Shown here: positions 25,462 to 32,458 of the stretch, in pieces
Layout: each line of letters opens with the position of its first letter
Numbering within the stretch: position 1 is the stretch's first letter
Assembly: GCA_022840285.1 (NCBI GenBank)
Contig: JALHIE010000047.1
Coordinates: 1 to 32,458, forward strand
Reading direction: 5' to 3'
Length of the DNA: 32,458 bases
Source: Porphyromonadaceae bacterium
GTDB taxonomy: Bacteria > Bacteroidota > Bacteroidia > Bacteroidales > Dysgonomonadaceae
Translations under genes and position numbers: made by a program
The notes under the pieces: generated by a model
The model's database searches: none
The model's input: only the letters and a program-made list of their open reading frames with translations
Told to the model about the DNA's origin: nothing

Positions 25462-26694
25462 ATGGTCCTGAATTACATATGGATTGCCTTTTTTCTCATC
25501 GCTTTTGTTGTTGGGTTGGCCAGATTGGTTTTCTTCGGCGATGTGAATGTATTTACAGAAATTATGAACTCCACGTACGACTCTGCCAAAACCGGGTTTG
25601 AAATTTCACTGGGTCTGACAGGCGTTCTTTCGCTCTGGCTGGGTGTGATGAAGATCGGTGAGCGTGGCGGAATGATCGACCTTTTTTCACGAGGCGTGGC
25701 CCCGTTGTTCTCCAGACTCTTTCCGGATATTCCTAAAGGACATCCGGCATCGGGATCCATCCTCATGAACATTTCAGCCAACATGCTCGGACTCGACAAT
25801 GCGGCCACCCCATTCGGGCTGAAAGCAATGCAGGAGCTTCAAGAGATAAATCCTGACAAAGGCAAGGCATCCAATCCAATGATCATGTTTCTGGTGATGA
25901 ACGCATCGGGACTGACCCTGATTCCTGTCACCGTGATGGTTTACCGAGCACAAATGGGTGCAGTTAATCCGGCCGACGTGTTCATTCCGATAATGATCGC
26001 AACGTTTGCTGCCACTCTCGTGGGGGTTATTGCCGTTTGTCTCAAACAACGGATAAACATCTTTAACAAAGCTATAATGGGTTTTTTCCTCGGCATGCTG
26101 GCCATAATTGGAGGAACCATTCTTGCGTTTAATTCCATGCCGCAGGAGAAAGCAAACATCGTTTCGGGACTTGCGGCCAACATTATTCTGCTCTCCGTTA
26201 TCGTCCTTTTTATCGTTGTGGCGATGCGGAAGAGGGTCAATATCTTTGAGTCGTTTATCGATGGCGCCAAGGACGGTTTTAAGACCGCCGTTACCATTAT
26301 CCCCTACCTTATAGCTATCTTGGTTGGAATTGGTGTTTTCCGCGCATCTGGCGCCATGGATTTCCTGATGGATGGCCTGCGGAATTTAGTAGCACTTACC
26401 GGAATGGATACCCGCTGGGTAGACGGAATGCCCACGGCGATCATGAAGCCGCTCAGCGGAAGCGGTGCCCGCGGGATGATGATTGATGCGATGAAGACTT
26501 TCGGAGCCGATTCATTTACCGGAAAGCTCTCATCCGTTCTTCAGGGAGCGACAGACACTACGTTTTACATTGTTGCTGTTTATTACGGAGCCGTGAACAT
26601 CAAAAACAGCCGCTATACCGTTCCCTATGCGCTTTTGGCGGATTTGGCAGGTGTTTTGGCTGCGGTTTTTGTTGCCTACCTCTTCTTCGGATAG
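25462..26694 (+). CDS. Spore maturation protein A/B-like fusion (nucleoside recognition domain)
   Basis: Encodes 410 residues, about the sum of SpmA and SpmB. It is a polytopic membrane protein with two nucleoside-recognition (Gate) domains. The first half has GHPASGSILMNISANMLGLD and NAATPFGLKAMQEL, typical of SpmA. The second half has IIPYLIAILVGIGVFRASGA, AIMKPLSGSGARGMMIDAM and VLQGATDTTFYIVAVYYGAV, typical of SpmB. In spore formers the separate proteins affect spore core dehydration. Bacteroidota do not sporulate, so the role here is unknown and may be small-molecule transport or sensing. It precedes ybeY by 39 nt, so the two may be co-transcribed. Confidence 0.88.
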   Translation: MVLNYIWIAFFLIAFVVGLARLVFFGDVNVFTEIMNSTYDSAKTGFEISLGLTGVLSLWLGVMKIGERGGMIDLFSRGVAPLFSRLFPDIPKGHPASGSILMNISANMLGLDNAATPFGLKAMQELQEINPDKGKASNPMIMFLVMNASGLTLIPVTVMVYRAQMGAVNPADVFIPIMIATFAATLVGVIAVCLKQRINIFNKAIMGFFLGMLAIIGGTILAFNSMPQEKANIVSGLAANIILLSVIVLFIVVAMRKRVNIFESFIDGAKDGFKTAVTIIPYLIAILVGIGVFRASGAMDFLMDGLRNLVALTGMDTRWVDGMPTAIMKPLSGSGARGMMIDAMKTFGADSFTGKLSSVLQGATDTTFYIVAVYYGAVNIKNSRYTVPYALLADLAGVLAAVFVAYLFFG

Positions 26695-26733
26695 AAAACA
26701 GGCTCTTCTCTGCGTAAATAAAAGTTAAAAAAT

Positions 26734-27156
26734 ATGGCAATTACATTTCAGGCTGACCAGATCGATTTTCCGAAGATCAGGAAGCGCGATATTAAAAATT
26801 GGATCAAACGTGTTGCTGCCAGCTACGGCAAAACAATCGGGGAGGTCAATTATCTGTTTTGTACGGATGATAAAATTCTCGAGGTAAACACCCAATATCT
26901 TTCCCACGATTTTTACACCGACATCATCACGTTCGACTATTCGGAAGGAGATAAAATATCAGGCGATATCATTATCAGTTTAGAGACGGTCCGCACTAAT
27001 TCACAAAAGTATAACACCGGTTTTGCGGAAGAACTGCATCGCGTCATCATTCACGGAATCCTCCACATGTGCGGGATTGATGATAAAAGCGAGACTGCTT
27101 CCCTCAATATGAGAAAGGCTGAAAACCAGGCTTTGGAACAAATAAACCCGCAATAA
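26734..27156 (+). CDS. ybeY: Endoribonuclease YbeY
   Basis: Encodes 140 residues. YbeY is a metal-dependent RNase acting in 16S rRNA 3' maturation and ribosome quality control. The family signature is at residues 107-117: HGILHMCGIDD. The two His of HxxxH (107 and 111) are kept. The third ligand, normally His at the position of residue 117 (GYDH in most bacteria), is Asp here, a substitution I associate with Bacteroidota members. N-terminal features such as LFCTDDKILEVNTQYLSHDF and YTDIITFDY also match. The length is normal. It follows the Spm-like gene closely and precedes the EEP-family gene by 69 nt. Confidence 0.93.
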   Translation: MAITFQADQIDFPKIRKRDIKNWIKRVAASYGKTIGEVNYLFCTDDKILEVNTQYLSHDFYTDIITFDYSEGDKISGDIIISLETVRTNSQKYNTGFAEELHRVIIHGILHMCGIDDKSETASLNMRKAENQALEQINPQ

Positions 27157-27180
27157 TTACAATCCTCTTTATCAGTAATT

Positions 27181-27188
27181 TACTTTTG
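27181..27188 (+). promoter_or_regulatory. Probable -7 box of the EEP-family gene
   Basis: TACTTTTG fits TAnnTTTG and lies 37 nt before the ATG at 27226, in the gap after ybeY. No TTTG at the usual -33 spacing was found. Confidence 0.35.
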
Positions 27189-27225
27189 GAAACACACAAA
27201 TGTTAATCCACTAAAATAAACCGTA

Positions 27226-28176
27226 ATGACAACCCCGTTTTCTTTTATGTTTTATAATACCGAGAATTTTTACGATACTTCAGATGACCCTGGAGTAATG
27301 GACAGCGAATTCACTCCTGGGGGCAGGCTAAAATGGAATGAGAAAAGATTTAACGACAAGGTAACCAAGTTAACATTTGTAATTCAAGACATTATAAAAC
27401 CGGAAATTCCCGATATTATCGGACTGGCCGAAATCGAGAACAAAAACGTGATGATGAGTATCCTTGACGATTTATACAGAAAAGGAATGAAGAATTACAG
27501 CTTTGTTCATTACGACAGTCCCGACGAACGCGGCAGCGACGTAGCCATGATTTACAATACACAATCATTCATCGTACTCGAGTCAAGCCCAGTTCTTGTT
27601 CACCTACCGGGTATTGAGGATCGTACCCGCGATATTCTCCACGTGAAAGGCAAAACTACATTTGACGAGGTCTTCCACATCTTTATTGTGCATTTCCCGT
27701 CGCGAAGGGAAGGGACAGACCGATCGGAGCGCAGGCGCTATTTCGTGGCGAGCGAGCTACACAACGCCGTTTACAAGGTATTAAGTGAAAACCCCAATGC
27801 GAACATACTTATTATGGGCGATTTCAACGACACTCCAGACGACAACAGCGTTGACGAGGTGCTCGGGGCACAAAAATCATTCGACAACATAAGCAACACC
27901 AAACTTTATAACCTGACGTACCCGAGGCACAAAAAAGGCATCGGGTCAACCTATCACAAAGGCTGGCTGCTGTTTGACCAGTTTATCGTTTCGGGACATG
28001 TGCTTCTGTCCGACAAGTTTGACTGCAAGCCAGAGAACGCCGACGTTTTCAATCCCAAGTACCTGCTCCATTTTGATAAAAAAGGGCGACCCAACACCAA
28101 TCGGACCTACCGGAATCATTATACGGGTGGCTTTAGCGATCACCTGCCTATCTACCTGAGGATCTACGTGAAGTAA
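27226..28176 (+). CDS. Endonuclease/exonuclease/phosphatase family protein
   Basis: Encodes 316 residues. The opening (FSFMFYNTENFYDTSDDPGV) is the metal-binding Asn-rich strand of the EEP superfamily. Other motifs in order: GLAEIENK with the catalytic Glu, GSDVAMIYN, HFPSRREGTDRS with the conserved His, ILIMGDFNDTPDDNS with the GDFN motif, and GGFSDHLPIYLRI with the terminal SDH. All expected metal and catalytic residues are present. There is no signal peptide, so it may act in the cytosol, although many relatives are exported. The substrate (DNA, RNA or phospho-ester) is not decided by sequence. It precedes mnmG by 80 nt. Confidence 0.85.
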   Translation: MTTPFSFMFYNTENFYDTSDDPGVMDSEFTPGGRLKWNEKRFNDKVTKLTFVIQDIIKPEIPDIIGLAEIENKNVMMSILDDLYRKGMKNYSFVHYDSPDERGSDVAMIYNTQSFIVLESSPVLVHLPGIEDRTRDILHVKGKTTFDEVFHIFIVHFPSRREGTDRSERRRYFVASELHNAVYKVLSENPNANILIMGDFNDTPDDNSVDEVLGAQKSFDNISNTKLYNLTYPRHKKGIGSTYHKGWLLFDQFIVSGHVLLSDKFDCKPENADVFNPKYLLHFDKKGRPNTNRTYRNHYTGGFSDHLPIYLRIYVK

Positions 28177-28230
28177 GTTTAATTTCACTCAATTAACATC
28201 TTATAAGCACATTAGCAGCTTCTTTTTTCG

Positions 28231-28238
28231 TATATTTG
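28231..28238 (+). promoter_or_regulatory. Probable -7 box of the mnmG promoter
   Basis: TATATTTG matches TAnnTTTG exactly, 18 nt before the ATG at 28257, implying a very short leader. The -33 region has no exact TTTG. Confidence 0.5.
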
Positions 28239-28256
28239 CAGCCGCAAAACAAAAAA

Positions 28257-30107
28257 ATGGATTTCAAGTACGACATAATTGTGGTGGGAGCCGGACACGC
28301 CGGATGTGAAGCCGCTGCAGCAGCCGCAAATCTGGGCTCAAAAACGTTGTTGATAACAATGGATATGAATAAAATCGCCCAAATGAGCTGCAATCCGGCG
28401 GTTGGCGGTATTGCAAAAGGACAGATTGTGCGCGAAATTGATGCGTTGGGCGGACAGATGGGTATTGTAAGCGACAAAACGGCTATCCAGTTCCGTATGC
28501 TTAACCGCTCCAAAGGGCCTGCCATGTGGAGTCCGCGCGTACAAAGCGACCGGGCAAAATTCATCCAGGAATGGCGTTCAATCCTTGAAAATACGCCCCA
28601 TCTGCATGTATGGCAGGACACCGTTACGCAGCTCTTTTTTCAAGACGGTGAGGTAACTGGCGTAAAGACCCGTATGGGGGTTGAGTTTACCGCCAAATCG
28701 GTTGTTTTGACCAACGGCACGTTCCTCAACGGATTAATCCATGTTGGCAGTGTACAAATAGGCGGCGGACGCATGTCGGAACCGGCCTCTTTCGGGATGA
28801 CAGAACAATTGCAGGCAATCGGATTTAAAACCGACAGGATGAAAACCGGTACGCCTGTACGCATAGACGGTAGAAGTGTTGATTTTTCGCTGCTGGAAGA
28901 ACAAAAAGGAGACGATGATTTTCACAAGTTCTCCTATTTGGATAACATTCAGCGTGAACTCACCCAACGCAGTTGCTGGATAACGTATACCTCCGAAGCA
29001 GTGCACGACTTGCTTCGGGAAGGCCTAAACGATTCACCGCTCTATAACGGACAGATTCAAAGCATCGGGCCACGCTATTGCCCGAGCATTGAAACCAAGA
29101 TCGTCACGTTCTCAGACAAAACGAGTCACCAGCTCTTTCTTGAACCAGAAGGTGAAACCACATACGAATACTACCTCAACGGATTCTCCTCTTCCCTGCC
29201 CCTGCAAATTCAGTTAAATGCCCTGCAAGCCGTTCCGGCTTTCAGGAACGTACATATTTTTCGGCCGGGATATGCTATCGAGTACGACTTCTTCGATCCT
29301 CGCCAGCTCCATCCAACCCTTGAAACAAAACGGGTGAAGAACCTATTTTTTGCCGGACAGATCAACGGTACTACCGGCTACGAGGAAGCGGGGGGACAAG
29401 GCATTGTAGCCGGAATAAACGCCCACATCAATTGCCACGGCGGGAATCCTTTCACGCTTCGCAGGGATGAAGCCTATATCGGTGTACTGATTGACGACCT
29501 CATCACAAAAGGAGTGGATGAACCGTACAGAATGTTTACGTCCCGCGCCGAATACCGTATCCTGCTTCGCCAGGACAATGCCGACGAACGACTCACACAA
29601 CGTGCTTACGACCTTGGGCTCGCCTCTTCCGAAAGAATGATTTTACTGGCAGAGAAACGAAAAGAAGTGGACAGGATTATCGATTTTGTACGCAGCTTTT
29701 CCATCAAGGCAGACCGCATAAACCCATACTTGGAGGCCTTAAATACGGCGCCGTTAAAGCATGGCGTGAAGCTTATCGATCTGCTTACCCGCCCGCATAT
29801 CGACCTGGAAACAATGTCCAGGGAGATTACCCCTTTAAAGGAGCTGTTGGAAATCATTGAATCTGCCGATATAAAAATAAAGTACGAGGGCTATATCAAA
29901 CGTGAAAAGTTGATGGCCGATAAGATAAACCGGCTGGAAGATATCCGGATCAAAGACAAGTTCAACTACAACGGGATTCAATCCTTATCAACCGAAGCGC
30001 GGCAAAAACTAACGTCTATCAACCCCGAAACCATTGCACAGGCCAGCCGAATCCCCGGAGTATCCCCGAACGACATATCGGTTTTACTTGTGCTTCTGGG
30101 AAGATAG
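28257..30107 (+). CDS. mnmG: tRNA uridine-5-carboxymethylaminomethyl modification enzyme MnmG (GidA)
   Basis: Encodes 616 residues from ATG at 28257; the frame is open to a TTG at 28236, but that codon lies inside the -7 box. The FAD-binding motif is VVGAGHAGCEAAAAAANLG at about residues 9-27. AGGxG-type and family motifs follow: SCNPAVGGIAKGQIVREIDA, GQINGTTGYEEAGGQG and FTSRAEYRILLRQDNADERL. A C-terminal helical domain (residues ~480-616) binds MnmE. With MnmE it installs the cmnm5 group at wobble U34 of several tRNAs. The length is normal. The gene is near the origin in many bacteria, consistent with the parS site just downstream. Confidence 0.98.
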   Translation: MDFKYDIIVVGAGHAGCEAAAAAANLGSKTLLITMDMNKIAQMSCNPAVGGIAKGQIVREIDALGGQMGIVSDKTAIQFRMLNRSKGPAMWSPRVQSDRAKFIQEWRSILENTPHLHVWQDTVTQLFFQDGEVTGVKTRMGVEFTAKSVVLTNGTFLNGLIHVGSVQIGGGRMSEPASFGMTEQLQAIGFKTDRMKTGTPVRIDGRSVDFSLLEEQKGDDDFHKFSYLDNIQRELTQRSCWITYTSEAVHDLLREGLNDSPLYNGQIQSIGPRYCPSIETKIVTFSDKTSHQLFLEPEGETTYEYYLNGFSSSLPLQIQLNALQAVPAFRNVHIFRPGYAIEYDFFDPRQLHPTLETKRVKNLFFAGQINGTTGYEEAGGQGIVAGINAHINCHGGNPFTLRRDEAYIGVLIDDLITKGVDEPYRMFTSRAEYRILLRQDNADERLTQRAYDLGLASSERMILLAEKRKEVDRIIDFVRSFSIKADRINPYLEALNTAPLKHGVKLIDLLTRPHIDLETMSREITPLKELLEIIESADIKIKYEGYIKREKLMADKINRLEDIRIKDKFNYNGIQSLSTEARQKLTSINPETIAQASRIPGVSPNDISVLLVLLGR

Positions 30108-30115
30108 AATACAAA

Positions 30116-30131
30116 TGTTCCACGTGGAACA
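30116..30131. promoter_or_regulatory. parS-type centromere site (ParB binding)
   Basis: TGTTCCACGTGGAACA is a perfect 16-bp palindrome in the 60-nt gap between mnmG and apt. It matches the broadly conserved bacterial parS consensus TGTTNCACGTGNAACA at every fixed position. Established: ParB loads as a clamp at such sites, which cluster near the origin and drive chromosome segregation with ParA and SMC. A TTATACACA lies 8 nt downstream (30140-30148), but a single DnaA-box match is expected by chance in this length. I infer that the window is origin-proximal. Confidence 0.88.
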
Positions 30132-30167
30132 ATCCCAAATTATACACACATTTATAATTATACAGAA

Positions 30168-30698
30168 ATGAGTATCGAAACATTAACCGCTGCTGTCAGG
30201 AACATCCCTGACTTTCCCATTAAAGGAATACAATTCAAGGACATCACTACGCTGTTCCAGTCGCCATCGCATTTAAGAGAATTGTCCGACATTCTTTACG
30301 AAAGGTATAAAGAAAAAGGCATTACCAAGGTGGTAGGTATTGAATCCAGGGGTTTTTTCATGGGGCCTCAATTGGCAGTACGGTTAAACGCAGGATTTGT
30401 TCCCATTCGTAAACCGGGTAAACTTCCTTACAAGGTTATCGAAGAAAAGTATACCAAGGAGTATGGAGAAGACACCATCCAAATTCACGAAGATGCACTA
30501 ACAAAAGAGGACGTTGTTTTGATTCACGACGATTTGTTGGCTACCGGAGGGACAATGGTAGCTGCCCATAAACTGGTGAAAAAAATGGAAGTTAAGAAAA
30601 TTTACATCAATTTTCTGATAGAACTGGAAGCACTCCACGGACGCTCCCTGTTCCCCGATGAGGTGGAGTTGGATACGATTCTGAGATTTGAAATATGA
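30168..30698 (+). CDS. apt: Adenine phosphoribosyltransferase
   Basis: Encodes 176 residues. It converts adenine and PRPP to AMP in purine salvage. The PRPP-binding motif is VVLIHDDLLATGGTM at about residues 116-130, with the acidic pair Asp121-Asp122. Conserved Apt segments include IPDFPIKGIQFKDITTLF near the N-terminus, VGIESRGFFMGPQLAVRL and FVPIRKPGKLPYKV. The length matches the family. There is no signal peptide, so it is cytosolic. The stop overlaps the uvrC start as ATGA, so the two are translationally coupled. The parS site lies in the upstream gap. Confidence 0.97.
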   Translation: MSIETLTAAVRNIPDFPIKGIQFKDITTLFQSPSHLRELSDILYERYKEKGITKVVGIESRGFFMGPQLAVRLNAGFVPIRKPGKLPYKVIEEKYTKEYGEDTIQIHEDALTKEDVVLIHDDLLATGGTMVAAHKLVKKMEVKKIYINFLIELEALHGRSLFPDEVELDTILRFEI

Positions 30699-32458
30699 CA
30701 CAAGAGATACGGGATACACTAAAAATACTTCCTCAGGGGCCGGGCTGCTACCAATTTTTAGACGAAAAAGGCAGAATAATCTATGTGGGCAAAGCCAAGA
30801 ACCTGAAGAAAAGAGTATCCTCGTATTTCAATAAACACCAGGAAAACCCCAAAACCCGCATCCTCGTCCGGAATATCCGACAGATAAAATATATTGTGGT
30901 TAATACGGAAGAAGACACATTTCTTCTCGAGAACAATCTTATCAAGGAGCTGAAGCCACGCTACAACGTGATGCTGAAGGACGATAAATCCTACCCTTCC
31001 ATCGTAATAAAAAACGAATTTTTCCCACGGGTTTTTAAAACAAGAAATATCGTAAAGGATGGCTCAAAATACTTTGGCCCGTACACCTCCGTTGCTGCGG
31101 TCGACGCCCTGATTGAGGTTTTTCGAAAAATTTACAAAGTAAGAACCTGCAGGCTCAATTTAACTCCCGAAAACATCTCCGCGGGCAAATTCAAGGTTTG
31201 CCTCGAATACCACATTAAACGATGCGATGCTCCCTGCGTTGGATATCAATCGCTGGAAAATTACAACAAAAACATTGCAGAGATTACCGAAATTCTGAAA
31301 GGAAACATCTCCCTTATCGAAAAGCAAATAACGATTGAAATGCAGCACTACTCCGATGAGCTCCGTTTTGAAGAAGCACAGCGGCTCAAAGAGAAGCTTC
31401 TGCTGATCCGGAATTTCAGGGAGAAATCGCAAGTGATAAGCAATGTTCATTATAACTTGGATGTCTATGGATTTGCAGAAGACGAAAATACTGCTTACAT
31501 CAACTATCTCCACGTGGTGAATGGCGGTATAATCCAGGCGTACACTTTTGAATACAAGAAAAAACTGGATGAGACACCCGAAGAACTGTTGGGGTTAGGA
31601 ATTGTGGAAATGCGTCAACGCTTCGGCAGTGAATCAAAAGAGATCATTGTCCCCTTCATTCCTGATCTTATTCTTTCCGGAGTTGAATTTATCGTCCCTC
31701 TGCGGGGAGACAAGCGAAAACTCCTGGACCTTTCCGAGAAGAACGTCAAGCAGTTTAAAGTAGACAAACTGAAAAAGTCAGAGATGCTGAATCCGGAACA
31801 GCGAACCACACGCATTTTAAAGACGGTTCAGAAAGATCTGCACCTGAAAGAGATGCCGTGGCACATCGAATGTTTTGACAATTCAAACATTCAAGGCACA
31901 AATCCCGTGGCAGCATGCGTGGTTTTCAAAAAAGCAAAGCCATCGAAAAAAGATTACCGCCATTTCAACATTAAGACCGTCGTAGGGCCCGATGATTACG
32001 CCTCGATGGCCGAAATTATTCACAGACGCTATTCTCGTGCAGTTAACGAAAGTCATTCTTTGCCTCAACTCATTGTAATTGACGGCGGTAAAGGGCAACT
32101 CCACGCTGCAACAGAATCTCTTCAGAAAATTGGACTTTACGGCAAGATCGCCATTATTGGAATTGCGAAGCGGTTGGAAGAAATTTATTTTCCTGAAGAC
32201 TCCGTCCCACTCTACATTGACAAAAATTCTGAAACACTAAAACTCATTCAGCAACTTCGCGACGAAGCTCACCGTTTCGGTATTACCCATCACCGAAACA
32301 GAAGAAGTAAATCGCAAGTGACTTCCGAACTGGATCAAATAAAAGGAGTCGGAAAAGAGACCAAAAAGAAACTTCTTTCACACTTTAAAAGCGTGAAGCG
32401 TATAAAAGAAGCCCGAGAAGAAGAAATTGCTTCAGTTGTCGGAAAAAGTAAAGGAAAA
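30695..32458 (+). CDS. uvrC: Excinuclease ABC subunit C (3' end beyond window)
   Basis: ATG at 30695 overlaps the apt stop by 4 nt. The frame stays open for 588 codons to the window end, so the last few residues are missing (the family is about 600). The GIY-YIG domain is at the N-terminus (PGCYQFLDEKGRIIYVGKAK). The UVR motif (SDELRFEEAQRLKEKLLLI) binds UvrB near residues 210-230. The RNase H-like C-terminal nuclease has HIECFDNSNIQGTNPVAACV, VGPDDYASMAEIIHRRYSR and LIVIDGGKGQLHAA. A C-terminal HhH pair (IKGVGKETKKKLLSHFKSVK) binds DNA. It makes both incisions in nucleotide excision repair. No lesion is visible. Confidence 0.95.
   Translation, partial: MTQEIRDTLKILPQGPGCYQFLDEKGRIIYVGKAKNLKKRVSSYFNKHQENPKTRILVRNIRQIKYIVVNTEEDTFLLENNLIKELKPRYNVMLKDDKSYPSIVIKNEFFPRVFKTRNIVKDGSKYFGPYTSVAAVDALIEVFRKIYKVRTCRLNLTPENISAGKFKVCLEYHIKRCDAPCVGYQSLENYNKNIAEITEILKGNISLIEKQITIEMQHYSDELRFEEAQRLKEKLLLIRNFREKSQVISNVHYNLDVYGFAEDENTAYINYLHVVNGGIIQAYTFEYKKKLDETPEELLGLGIVEMRQRFGSESKEIIVPFIPDLILSGVEFIVPLRGDKRKLLDLSEKNVKQFKVDKLKKSEMLNPEQRTTRILKTVQKDLHLKEMPWHIECFDNSNIQGTNPVAACVVFKKAKPSKKDYRHFNIKTVVGPDDYASMAEIIHRRYSRAVNESHSLPQLIVIDGGKGQLHAATESLQKIGLYGKIAIIGIAKRLEEIYFPEDSVPLYIDKNSETLKLIQQLRDEAHRFGITHHRNRRSKSQVTSELDQIKGVGKETKKKLLSHFKSVKRIKEAREEEIASVVGKSKGK

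Noticed and set aside
27634..27649. CACGTG in TCTCCACGTGAAAG as another parS
   Set aside because: The outer arms do not match the TGTT/AACA consensus. The same holds for CTCCACGTGGTGAA near 31508.
30140..30148. TTATACACA next to parS as a DnaA box and sign of the origin
   Set aside because: The 9-mer with one free base is expected about once in 32 kb on two strands. There is no cluster of boxes, so no origin is claimed.

Overview
The window looks like chromosomal DNA from a Bacteroidota bacterium, most likely order Bacteroidales and perhaps near Dysgonomonadaceae. That placement is inference from protein style and from TAnnTTTG-type -7 boxes in front of several genes; no rRNA is present to confirm it. 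No tRNA, rRNA, CRISPR array or complete insertion sequence was seen. The right end (ybeY, mnmG, apt, uvrC) is core genome. The left 3.8 kb is AT-rich and accessory in character.

Layout. 1-3.8 kb: a 24-nt periodic repeat at the edge, a GlsB/YeaQ-type membrane protein and a cupin, an AraC-type regulator followed by a frameshifted PAS-protein remnant, an unrecognised 299-aa protein, and a small secreted or anchored protein. A well-bounded 163-nt sequence lies upstream of each of these last two genes. 3.9-6.9 kb: a large M1 metallopeptidase with a barrel-like C-terminal region. 7.2-9.8 kb: an mlaE-mlaF-mlaD lipid-transport operon. 10.0-11.9 kb: two different L,D-transpeptidase-type envelope proteins. 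12.0-14.6 kb: valS, whose -7 box abuts an intrinsic terminator. 14.6-15.4 kb: a fructosamine-kinase-like pseudogene with a frame-breaking loss and a 23-nt tandem duplication. 15.6-16.8 kb: an AAA ATPase of the DUF4143 type.

17.0-25.4 kb (minus strand): an HhH membrane protein, a bacterial alpha-2-macroglobulin lipoprotein gene broken at four places, and a pbpC overlapping it by ATGA. The pbpC lacks its N-terminal membrane anchor. In other bacteria the macroglobulin and PBP1C form a periplasmic defence-and-repair pair; here the pair looks inactivated, or is misassembled.

25.4-32.5 kb (plus strand): an SpmA/SpmB-like fusion, ybeY, an endonuclease/exonuclease/phosphatase family protein, mnmG, apt and uvrC (cut by the window end). 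A perfect 16-bp parS-type palindrome sits between mnmG and apt, suggesting the window lies in the origin-proximal partition region. The points most worth following up are this parS site, the 163-nt duplicated leader, and the cluster of lesions from 14.6 to 24.6 kb.
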